NCBI GenBank assembly: GCA_002418055.1 | Contig: DIDI01000013.1 | Coordinates: 1-7,615, forward strand | Length of the DNA: 7,615 nucleotides | Direction: 5' to 3' | Source: Lactobacillus sp. UBA5804 | GTDB taxonomy: Bacteria > Bacillota > Bacilli > Lactobacillales > Lactobacillaceae | Shown: positions 1 to 6,725 of the stretch, in pieces | Numbering within the stretch: position 1 is the stretch's first letter | How the letters are laid out: every line of letters starts with the position of its first letter | Translations under genes and position numbers: made by a program | Notes under the pieces: generated by a model | Database searches by the model: none | What the model was told of the DNA's origin: nothing | Seen by the model: the letters and a program-made list of their open reading frames with translations, nothing else

Positions 1-164
1 CCCAACCCGATAGACAAAAAGAGTGTCAGGGCAATCCCTACTACTCGCTTCCAGCGACCACGTCCCTTGGGGCTGCCCGCTTTAACAAAAGCACTATTAC
101 GGTGAAGCTGCAGATTATGATTGCGGGCGTTTTCCCGGCGATTTGGCTGTGGCGTCTGATCCAT
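1..164 (-). CDS. N-terminus of an unidentified membrane-anchored protein (partial)
   Basis: I do not recognise this gene with certainty. The ATG at 164-162 opens a frame with no stop to the window edge, giving 54 codons. The start is preceded by AAGGGA with an 8-base spacing. The protein begins with about 40 hydrophilic residues rich in Arg, Asn, Gln and Lys, then RGRWKR and a hydrophobic run (VVGIALTLFLSIGLG) cut off by the edge. A basic cytoplasmic tail followed by one hydrophobic segment predicts an N-in membrane anchor with the bulk of the protein outside. Class A penicillin-binding proteins and LytR-type cell-wall enzymes of lactobacilli share this layout, so a cell-wall enzyme is a reasonable guess. 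It is based on topology only. The gene is divergent from pepF and shares its intergenic region. Confidence 0.6.
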   Translation of the reverse strand, partial: MDQTPQPNRRENARNHNLQLHRNSAFVKAGSPKGRGRWKRVVGIALTLFLSIGL

Positions 165-209
165 TTGTTAATTCCCTTCAACAACTACTAGGTCATTTTT
201 ACCACTTTT

Positions 210-238
210 ATTATAAAATTGGTAAAAAATAACTGAAA
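210..238 (-). promoter_or_regulatory. Candidate promoter for the leftward membrane-protein gene
   Basis: On the minus strand a perfect TATAAT lies at 215-210, with TTTCAG at 238-233 as a weak -35 match after a 17-base spacer. The region is AT-rich and lies about 45 bases upstream of the start codon at 164. The -10 is convincing and the -35 is not. Confidence 0.4.
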
Positions 239-262
239 ATTAATAATTATTTATCCTTTGTT

Positions 263-290
263 TTTACCTCTGATTCGCCTAAGATATAGC
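263..290 (+). promoter_or_regulatory. pepF: Weak candidate promoter for pepF
   Basis: TTTACC at 263-268 and TATAGC at 285-290 are separated by 16 bases. Each matches four of six consensus positions. They lie just upstream of the pepF ribosome binding site. Several overlapping AT-rich alternatives exist here, so the exact boxes are uncertain. Confidence 0.3.
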
Positions 291-317
291 ATATATGGAA
301 AGAAGAGGGAATTTAAT

Positions 318-2117
318 ATGAGTATTCCAAAAAGAAGTGAAGTCCCCGTGGCTTTAACTTGGGATTTAAGTCGGATTTTTAAGACGGATACTGCTTGGGA
401 AGAAGAATTCGAAGCAGTTAAAACCGCCATGGCTGGCTTGCCTGCTTTAAAAGGGCAGTTGACTACTAGCGCCACTGAGCTCCTAAACGGGATAAGCCAA
501 ATTTTGGATGTCCGGCGCCGCGTTGAAAGGCTCTACGTCTATGCCAGTCACGCCAGTGATGTTGATACCGGTAACACCCATTACTTAGCTTATACGAGTC
601 GGGCGCAAAGTCTTGCCAATAAATTTGACGCTGCGACAGCATTTGTGGATTCCGAAATTCTGAGCCTGCCACAAGAACAACTCACTAATTTTATGGCCAC
701 TGAACCTAAATTACACGCTTACGATCACTGGTTCGATGAGATTATGACAAGAAAATCCCATACTTTATCGGCTGAACAAGAAAAACTGATTGCAGCCGCA
801 CAAGACGCCATGGGTAGTTCTGAGAACACTTTTAACATACTCACCAATTCAGATATGAAATATGGCTATGTCCAAGATGAACAAGGCGAAATGGTTCAAC
901 TCTCTGATGGTCTCTACTCGCTGCTCATTCAATCACAGGATCGAAAAGTTCGTCAAAATGCCTTCGATGTCATGTACGCCAGCTATGATCAATTTGAAAA
1001 TTCACTTGCCAGCACCTTGGCCGGAGTCGTTAAAAAACACAATTACCTCGCAGAAGCGCATCACTTCAAGAGTGCTCGTGATGCCGCCCTGTTTGCAAAC
1101 GGTGTGCCCACTAAAGTTTATGACACTCTGTTTACCGAAGTGAGTCACCACCTTGATTTACTCCATCGCTATGTTGGCCTGCGTAAACGAATTTTAGGCC
1201 TTAAAGACTTACAAATGTGGGATCTCTATGTTCCCTTAACCGGTAAACCGTCGTTATCTTACACCTTTGGAGAAGCTACCAAGACTGCTAAAAAGGCGCT
1301 AGCGCCACTTGGCAAGGATTATCTCAAACATGTGGATGAAATTTTCAACCACCGGATGATTGATGTGGTTGAATCGCAAAACAAGGTTACTGGTGCCTAT
1401 TCTGGCGGTGCCTACGATACGGATCCTTACGAACTTCTCAATTGGGAAGATAATGTTGATTCACTCTACACTCTCGTCCATGAAACTGGCCATTCCGTTC
1501 ATAGCTTTTACACCCGTCATACCCAACCTTACGTTTATGGTGAATATCCGATTTTTGTCGCCGAAATTGCATCGACCACGAATGAAAATATTTTAACCGA
1601 ATATTTCTTGGATCATATCACTGACCCGAAGACACGAGCCTTTATTTTAAATTACTATCTAGACTCTTTCAAGGGAACGTTATATCGCCAAACGCAATTT
1701 GCCGAATTTGAACAATTTATTCATGAAACCGACGCAAAGGGCGAAGCCCTCACCGCTGATCGTTTGAATGACTTCTATGGCAAGCTGAATGCACGCTACT
1801 ATGGTGATAGTGTTGAGCCTGGTGGCGAAATTGCCAAAGAATGGTCACGGATTCCGCATTTCTATTACGATTTCTACGTCTATCAATATGCCACTGGTTT
1901 TGCAGCTGCGACGGCACTTGCTAATAAAGTCGTCCATGGTACTGATGCCGACCGCGAAGCTTACCTTGGCTTTTTAAAAGCAGGTTCAAGTGCTTACCCA
2001 GCTGACATCATGAAGCGCGCGGGCGTTGATATGACTCAAGCTGATTATTTAGAAGATGCCTTCAAGACTTTTGAGCGGCGACTTGCTGAATTTGAAAGTT
2101 TAATCGGCCAATTTTAG
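318..2117 (+). CDS. pepF: Oligoendopeptidase F, M3 family zinc metallopeptidase
   Basis: Cytoplasmic zinc endopeptidase of family M3B that cuts oligopeptides, typically of about 7 to 17 residues, during peptide use and protein turnover. The product is 599 residues, the usual PepF length. The catalytic HETGH motif is at residues 388-392 (zinc ligands H388 and H392, general base E389), and the third zinc ligand is probably E416 in the VAEIAS segment. The N-terminal half is the helical oligopeptidase F domain. There is no signal peptide or membrane segment. I chose the ATG at 318 because AGAGGGA (304-310) lies 7 bases upstream. The frame stays open 20 codons further up to a TTG at 258, but that start has no Shine-Dalgarno sequence and would add residues unlike the family. 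The gene is transcribed alone and ends at the terminator at 2207-2237. Confidence 0.96.
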   Translation: MSIPKRSEVPVALTWDLSRIFKTDTAWEEEFEAVKTAMAGLPALKGQLTTSATELLNGISQILDVRRRVERLYVYASHASDVDTGNTHYLAYTSRAQSLANKFDAATAFVDSEILSLPQEQLTNFMATEPKLHAYDHWFDEIMTRKSHTLSAEQEKLIAAAQDAMGSSENTFNILTNSDMKYGYVQDEQGEMVQLSDGLYSLLIQSQDRKVRQNAFDVMYASYDQFENSLASTLAGVVKKHNYLAEAHHFKSARDAALFANGVPTKVYDTLFTEVSHHLDLLHRYVGLRKRILGLKDLQMWDLYVPLTGKPSLSYTFGEATKTAKKALAPLGKDYLKHVDEIFNHRMIDVVESQNKVTGAYSGGAYDTDPYELLNWEDNVDSLYTLVHETGHSVHSFYTRHTQPYVYGEYPIFVAEIASTTNENILTEYFLDHITDPKTRAFILNYYLDSFKGTLYRQTQFAEFEQFIHETDAKGEALTADRLNDFYGKLNARYYGDSVEPGGEIAKEWSRIPHFYYDFYVYQYATGFAAATALANKVVHGTDADREAYLGFLKAGSSAYPADIMKRAGVDMTQADYLEDAFKTFERRLAEFESLIGQF

Positions 2118-2177
2118 TGCTTTTATTCACAAATTCAACTCTAGCGCTTGCAAAATTCCCGAAATAATCATATAACT

Positions 2178-2205
2178 GATGTGGAAATTAAAGTTTCTCA
2201 CATCA
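2178..2205. repeat. Inverted repeat upstream of the pepF terminator
   Basis: TGATGTG (2178-2184) and CACATCA (2199-2205) form a perfect 7-bp inverted repeat around a 14-base spacer, with a possible G-T pair extending it. It ends two bases before the terminator hairpin. It has no T-tract of its own. It may be an extra 3'-end hairpin on the pepF transcript, or chance. Confidence 0.4.
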
Positions 2206-2206
2206 C

Positions 2207-2237
2207 AAAAAGCTACTTCAGTTGAAGTAGCTTTTTT
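2207..2237. terminator. Bidirectional rho-independent terminator between pepF and the ABC operon
   Basis: GCTACTTCA (2212-2220) pairs with TGAAGTAGC (2223-2231). Five A on the left and six T on the right give a U-tract on either strand. It lies between the convergent stop codons at 2117 and 2257, so it probably ends both pepF and the leftward transporter operon. Confidence 0.9.
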
Positions 2238-2256
2238 GTCGTTTGAATTAATTAAG

Positions 2257-3048
2257 CTAGTTTCGAATCGCATGAATGAGGTAGGCAACGAGATAAATGG
2301 CTACTTCGATTACCGCAATGAAGAAAGTTACTGGCCAATTCGTAATAAAGCCGAAATATAAACCCGCCCAAACGCCAATCAATGCAAATAGAACTGACCA
2401 ACACGCCATCGCACCGATACTGCGCCCAATATAGCGCGCGGTTGACGCCGGGAGTGTTAATAGAATAAAGACTAACAGTGAGCCCACAATCTGCGAGCCA
2501 ATCGAGACTGACATTGCCAATGCAACTAAGAACACAATGCCGACAGCGCCAGTCTTAAGTCCAGTTGCGACAGCACCGATATGATCAAAAGAATCAAAAT
2601 TGAGTGGCCGAGCAACTGCTAGTAGCATAAGTAACACGACGAGCGACAGTGTAATCAATTGAATCACATCTTGCTGGTCAACGCCAACAATACTACCAAA
2701 TAAAATGTTCGTGGCATACCGACTGTTTGAGCCAGAAATGGCTAAAAACAAGACCCCCATCCCAATAAATAAAGCTGAAATGGCACTAATGGACGATTCT
2801 TTTTGATCTGTATGCAGGGACAGCTCGCCAACACTAATTGAGCCTAATAAAGTAAAGAGTAGCATCCCCCACAGCGGTGAAATTCCGATAAAAACAGCAA
2901 AGGCTGCACCGGCAAAACCAATTTCTGACAACGTATGCGCTAAAAAACTAAATGAACGCGCAACCACATAAACGCCGACAATCCCACACGTTACCGCAAT
3001 GAATGTACTGGCTAAAAAGGCATACCGCATAAATTCAAATTGAAACAT
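2257..3048 (-). CDS. ABC-3 family metal ABC transporter permease (ZnuB/MtsC-like)
   Basis: Integral membrane subunit of a divalent-cation importer (zinc or manganese type, COG1108). The 263-residue protein has about eight hydrophobic segments: roughly residues 10-30, 45-70, 88-106, 128-147, 166-186, 188-205, 213-232 and 236-258. The stretch AHTLSEIGFAGAAF at 37-50 aligns with the region of TroC/ZnuB permeases where the family usually has an Asp and a His. Here these positions appear to be H38 and E42. The ATG at 3048 overlaps the TAA of the upstream ATPase gene by one base (TAATG). GGAGG (3063-3059) inside the end of that gene serves as its ribosome binding site, so the two are translationally coupled. 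The metal cannot be decided from sequence. Confidence 0.9.
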   Translation of the reverse strand: MFQFEFMRYAFLASTFIAVTCGIVGVYVVARSFSFLAHTLSEIGFAGAAFAVFIGISPLWGMLLFTLLGSISVGELSLHTDQKESSISAISALFIGMGVLFLAISGSNSRYATNILFGSIVGVDQQDVIQLITLSLVVLLMLLAVARPLNFDSFDHIGAVATGLKTGAVGIVFLVALAMSVSIGSQIVGSLLVFILLTLPASTARYIGRSIGAMACWSVLFALIGVWAGLYFGFITNWPVTFFIAVIEVAIYLVAYLIHAIRN

Positions 3049-3716
3049 TACTCATACACCTCCGTGAACGTGGTCATTTTGCCTTGCGTTAATTGCCCCC
3101 GATTCAAATATAGATATTCCTTCATATATTTCTTGGCTAGAGGAACATCATGCGTCACAAACAGCACGGTTATTTGATGTTTTTCGTTGAGGTGCTTGAT
3201 GAGGCCCATAAGCTCTTCTTTAGCTACCGGATCTAGACTGGCAGTTGCCTCATCTAAAATAACCATATTGGGCTTATCTAATAAAGCCTGCGCTAGATAA
3301 GCACGTTGCTTTTGCCCACCGGAAGCTTCCCCCATGCGAATATGCTGGATTGAATCTAAATGCGTCTCGATTAATTCATGATTTACTTCCGCTTTAAATT
3401 CTGCACTCTTAAAAAGTGGCCCATTCAATTCCATGAACGATCGAATTGATAACGGATATTCAGCATCAAGGTTGCGAAATTGCGGCACATAGCCCAATTT
3501 TATGCCAGGTGCAAAGGTATAACTGCCCGCTGTAGCCGGGAACATCCCCATCAAAATATTAATAAGAGTCGTTTTTCCAGTTCCATTGGGTCCGAGTAAG
3601 GCAGTCATGGATCCCTGTTTAAGTTCAAAGTTTAAGTCATGAAAAACAGTTTTAGCATCGAATTTCATCGTAAGGGCAGTCACTGTGACTGCATTTTGCG
3701 TTATTGTCTGATTCAC
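3048..3716 (-). CDS. Metal ABC transporter ATP-binding protein (ZnuC/MtsB-like)
   Basis: Cytoplasmic ATPase that drives the adjoining permease. In its 222 residues the ABC motifs are complete: Walker A GPNGTGKTT at 42-50, Q-loop glutamine 79, signature ASGGQ at 131-135 (Ala for the usual Leu), Walker B ending in D155 with catalytic E156, and switch histidine 189. The length and the ABC-3 permease partner fit the ZnuC/MntB group. Translation starts at GTG 3716, with AAAGGGG (3732-3726) 9 bases upstream. The operon holds only ATPase and permease, and no substrate-binding lipoprotein gene is present within 3 kb on either side. A 17-base perfect palindrome lies within codons 9-14 (see separate entry). 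Confidence 0.93.
   Translation of the reverse strand: MNQTITQNAVTVTALTMKFDAKTVFHDLNFELKQGSMTALLGPNGTGKTTLINILMGMFPATAGSYTFAPGIKLGYVPQFRNLDAEYPLSIRSFMELNGPLFKSAEFKAEVNHELIETHLDSIQHIRMGEASGGQKQRAYLAQALLDKPNMVILDEATASLDPVAKEELMGLIKHLNEKHQITVLFVTHDVPLAKKYMKEYLYLNRGQLTQGKMTTFTEVYE
3676..3692. repeat. Perfect 17-base palindrome inside the start of the ABC ATPase gene
   Basis: GCAGTCAC and GTGACTGC flank a single central base. It starts about 25 bases inside the coding region, within the codons for AVTVTA. In the mRNA it could form a compact hairpin with a tight loop just downstream of the start codon. On DNA it resembles a dyad operator. It may also be a by-product of the repetitive codons. Confidence 0.6.
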
Positions 3717-3745
3717 GTTATATTGCCCCTTTCATAAATCTTACA

Positions 3746-3775
3746 AGTATATCATATAGAGGCAATCTAAAACAA
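3746..3775 (-). promoter_or_regulatory. Candidate promoter of the metal ABC operon
   Basis: On the minus strand TTGTTT (3775-3770) is followed after 18 bases by TATACT (3751-3746), placing the RNA start near 3739, ahead of the ribosome binding site at 3732. It lies in the 80-base gap after the uvrA-like gene. I see no recognisable Zur or MntR box. I see no terminator hairpin in this gap either, so some read-through from the upstream unit is possible. Confidence 0.5.
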
Positions 3776-3796
3776 GCGGAAGTAAAAGACGACATT

Positions 3797-6058
3797 TTAT
3801 GCTTTAGTCATGGCCGCTTTAAAAGCTGCACCGGTCCGTGACTGTGGACAATTAAGGGCATCCTTAGGAAGACCGGCAAAGCAAATTTTACCACCATATT
3901 TACCGGCATCTGGACCTAAATCGATTAAGTAATCAGCTTGTGCTAGTACGCGTAAGTTATGTTCAATTAAGACAAGGGTGTTTCCTTGATCAACTAACCG
4001 ATTGAATAATGCTAAGAGACCATCAATATCGTGCAAATGGAGTCCGGTCGTTGGTTCATCCAAGAAATAGTATTGTCCTTGGTGATTAAGTTCCAATGCT
4101 AAGCGCACTCGTTGCCGCTCACCACCAGATAACGTGGTCATTGATTGACTTAACGTCAAATATCCGAGCCCTACTTCCACCAAGTAACGCAATTTAGTTG
4201 CAATCTTGGGTTGACCCGCAAAGAACGTTAAGGCAGCAGTAATCGGCAACGTTAAAACCTCATGGATATTTTTATGATGATATTGATAGGAGAGCGCTTT
4301 AACACAATAACGCTGACCATGACACAATTCACAAACCTGTACCACCGGGTCCATGAAGGCCATATTCGTGATGGTAACGCCCTTGCCCTTACAACGCGGG
4401 CAAGCCCCTTTGCCGTTGTAACTAAAGAGCTGGGTTGAAACCCCATTGGCATGACCAAATAATTGTCGAATCGGATCTAAGATTTTTAGGTAAGTGGCTG
4501 GCGTTGAGCGAATCGTCACATTGCCAGCTTGTTGGCTCAAATCAATATAAGGAACCGTTAAATTCGCTTTAATCGCATCAACTAGCGTGCTTTTCCCGGA
4601 TCCGGCTGGTCCTGAAACGGCCGTCAAAACCCCACTCGGAAGCTTAACACTGACATCATGTAAATTATGCTGCTGCACATGTTGCAGGCTCAACCAACCA
4701 GTTGGTTGCCGCACTGGCTTAAATTGCAGCGGCGTTCGTAACGCCTGACCCGTCAAAGTGTCCGAAACTAATAACTGCGCATATGTCCCCGTAAACGTCA
4801 CTTGCCCGCCAGCTTGACCAGCTGCTGGGCCCATTTCAACCACCCAATCGGCCATGGCAATCATGGCTGGATTATGATCGACCACAATAATCGTATTGCC
4901 ATGTTGCTGCAAACGAATAAGCGCCCGACGAATTAACTGTAAATCATGCGGATGCAAACCCACACTGGGTTCATCCAGAATATATACTAGGTCTGACAAC
5001 GAACTCGTCAGGTACTTAGCTAACTTGATGCGCTGCGTCTCGCCGCCAGAAAGTGTATCGGTCGCCCGATCTAGTGACAAATAACCTAATCCAATATCAA
5101 TGAGTGACTGAACTTTTAATTGTAATTCACGAATAACTGAGGCAGCTAGTGGGGCCTTAATGCCCCCTAAAAAAGCCTGCAATTTAATCAAATCTAACGC
5201 ACTCACTTGTGCAATATTTTGCTGGTTAATTTGACTCGTTAAGACCTTTGCTTGTAACCTAGCCCCATGACACAAGGGACACACTTGCCGCTCAACAACT
5301 TCACGAATCGCCGCTTGATGGTGTTTACCTTCAGCACTGTAAACCATGGAGCGCATAATTCGTGGTACTAAACCCTCATATAATTGGGTTTTCCCCCACC
5401 AAGCAGGTGGCTTGATTAGTTTTTGCTGCGGGGCATGCATCAATAACTCATATTCCGCTGGGGTATAATCCGCAATTTTTTTGTCCGGATCAAATAATCC
5501 AGCCTTGGCATAACGTTTCCAGCGCCAAGTCCCCGGCGCAAAACTCACAAAATGAATGGCCCCCTCATTCAATGATTGTTGTTTGTTAATGATGTCCGCT
5601 TCATTAATGACATCCACATATCCAAGCCCTTGGCACCTAGGACACATGCCTTGCGGCAAATTAAAAGAAAAGCTATCCGAATAACCTACCCAAGGTTGAC
5701 CAATTCGTGAAAACAATAACCGGAGCAAGGAGTGAATTCCCGTATAAGTGGCTAGCGTCGAACGTGCATTTTGCCCCACTGGTTTTTGCTCCACCACAAT
5801 TGCGACCGGCAGATGATCGATGCGGTCCACTTCTGGTTGACCAAACTTAGGTAAATATTGTTGCGTAAAACTTGGAAAAGTTTCATTTAATTCCCGTCTC
5901 GAAGTTGCAGCTAAGGTATCAAAAATTAGCGACGACTTGCCTGAACCTGATAAGCCTGTAACGACGGTAATTTGGTACTTCGGTAGTTTTAAATTAACAT
6001 GCTGTAAATTATTCTGTCGAGCATTCTTAATCTCAATATAATCGGCTGACTTCGTCAT
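3797..6058 (-). CDS. UvrA-family ABC ATPase lacking the UvrB-binding domain (UvrA2-like)
   Basis: Paralogue of the UvrA DNA-damage sensor, 753 residues against about 940 for housekeeping UvrA. It has both ABC modules. First: Walker A GLSGSGKSS 35-43, zinc-site cysteines C139/C142 and C260/C263, signature LSGGE 336-340, Walker B D362 E363, switch H395. Second: Walker A GPAGSGKST 483-491, C4 zinc finger C553, C556, C576, C579, signature LSGGE 643-647, Walker B D667 E668. After LLFSRIGQP (114-122) the chain runs within about 15 residues into SFNLPQGMCPRC, where UvrA normally carries the UvrB-binding domain. It therefore probably does not load UvrB. Short UvrA paralogues (UvrA2, DrrC) are linked to tolerance of DNA-binding drugs or damage, which is family knowledge only. 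The ATG overlaps the helicase stop (TAATG), and GGGGAGGA (6072-6065) lies 6 bases upstream, so translation is coupled. Confidence 0.93.
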   Translation of the reverse strand: MTKSADYIEIKNARQNNLQHVNLKLPKYQITVVTGLSGSGKSSLIFDTLAATSRRELNETFPSFTQQYLPKFGQPEVDRIDHLPVAIVVEQKPVGQNARSTLATYTGIHSLLRLLFSRIGQPWVGYSDSFSFNLPQGMCPRCQGLGYVDVINEADIINKQQSLNEGAIHFVSFAPGTWRWKRYAKAGLFDPDKKIADYTPAEYELLMHAPQQKLIKPPAWWGKTQLYEGLVPRIMRSMVYSAEGKHHQAAIREVVERQVCPLCHGARLQAKVLTSQINQQNIAQVSALDLIKLQAFLGGIKAPLAASVIRELQLKVQSLIDIGLGYLSLDRATDTLSGGETQRIKLAKYLTSSLSDLVYILDEPSVGLHPHDLQLIRRALIRLQQHGNTIIVVDHNPAMIAMADWVVEMGPAAGQAGGQVTFTGTYAQLLVSDTLTGQALRTPLQFKPVRQPTGWLSLQHVQQHNLHDVSVKLPSGVLTAVSGPAGSGKSTLVDAIKANLTVPYIDLSQQAGNVTIRSTPATYLKILDPIRQLFGHANGVSTQLFSYNGKGACPRCKGKGVTITNMAFMDPVVQVCELCHGQRYCVKALSYQYHHKNIHEVLTLPITAALTFFAGQPKIATKLRYLVEVGLGYLTLSQSMTTLSGGERQRVRLALELNHQGQYYFLDEPTTGLHLHDIDGLLALFNRLVDQGNTLVLIEHNLRVLAQADYLIDLGPDAGKYGGKICFAGLPKDALNCPQSRTGAAFKAAMTKA

Positions 6059-6717
6059 TAATAGTCCTCCCCATGTTGATGTGCTAGCTTTAATAATTGG
6101 ACTTCTAGGACTGGATCGACAGCATATAATCCCAGACCCAAACGTCCGCGTTTGAGTAAAATATTTAGCACATGCTTCACCAAAGCCAATTGCGCCTGTG
6201 GTAAGCTGGCTAAATCGTGCCGTTTGCGCTGTCTAAAAGCCGTCTGATCCTCAAATTTTTCTGGTAATAATTCAATTTGGTGCGTTTTGGGTGAATAAGT
6301 AACACTAGGACCCAAAATCACCCCGGCGTAATTAAGGTCAAACCCCTGAATTGTATAAATCGAGCCGACTTCATTGATAGTCTGTGGTTGACTCGCCCAA
6401 GGTCGATCCGCACGATTATAGCGATCCCAAGGTAAGCGTAAAGTGCCAGCCGTCACATACCAAGGGGTGGCAGTATAAACCCGAAAGGGAAAATCGGTCG
6501 TGGCTAGCACCCGTGACAGCCCACTTTGACGATCATGCCGCTTAACCCAATCAAAAAGCGGCTGCCCATCATCAAAGACGCGCAATTCATAGTCCCGTGT
6601 CTGCGGTAATGGTTGCAGATGACCAGCCACAAACTGATCCACCCACGTCGTCACCCGATCATCTGCCATGCGCAATTGCTGATGCAGCTGCGCCACTTTT
6701 ACCGCTTTGCCGGCCAA
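6058..6717 (-). CDS. C-terminal fragment of the SLFN-g3 helicase (TIQGFDLNYAG and LLKRGR motifs)
   Basis: A frame of 219 residues from TTG 6717, 9 bases beyond the stop of the N-terminal fragment. It holds the second half of the DUF2075 domain but no P-loop. The TTG has no good Shine-Dalgarno sequence and lies inside the expected domain, so it is probably not a native start. Re-initiation after the TAG at 6728 could still make some product. Its end carries the ribosome binding site of the uvrA-like gene. Confidence 0.5.
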   Translation of the reverse strand: MAGKAVKVAQLHQQLRMADDRVTTWVDQFVAGHLQPLPQTRDYELRVFDDGQPLFDWVKRHDRQSGLSRVLATTDFPFRVYTATPWYVTAGTLRLPWDRYNRADRPWASQPQTINEVGSIYTIQGFDLNYAGVILGPSVTYSPKTHQIELLPEKFEDQTAFRQRKRHDLASLPQAQLALVKHVLNILLKRGRLGLGLYAVDPVLEVQLLKLAHQHGEDY

Positions 6718-6725
6718 TAAATGGG

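Noticed and set aside
258..317. Longer pepF start at TTG 258
   Set aside because: It has no Shine-Dalgarno sequence and overlaps the likely promoter. ATG 318 has a good AGAGGGA.
251..475. Minus-strand open frame of 74 codons opposite the start of pepF
   Set aside because: It lies antisense to a certain gene, has no good ribosome binding site, and its sequence resembles no family I know.
2179..2361. Plus-strand 60-codon frame across the pepF terminator into the permease gene
   Set aside because: It runs through the terminator hairpin and antisense to the permease, with no ribosome binding site.
3741..3760. Imperfect AT-rich dyad (TATATCATATA) as a metal-repressor operator
   Set aside because: It coincides with the -10 region, is not a true palindrome, and does not match the Zur or MntR boxes I know.
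4120..5060. Similar segments near 4111-4135 and 5035-5053 as a DNA repeat
   Set aside because: They encode the two LSGGE signature motifs of one duplicated ABC protein. The likeness reflects protein conservation.
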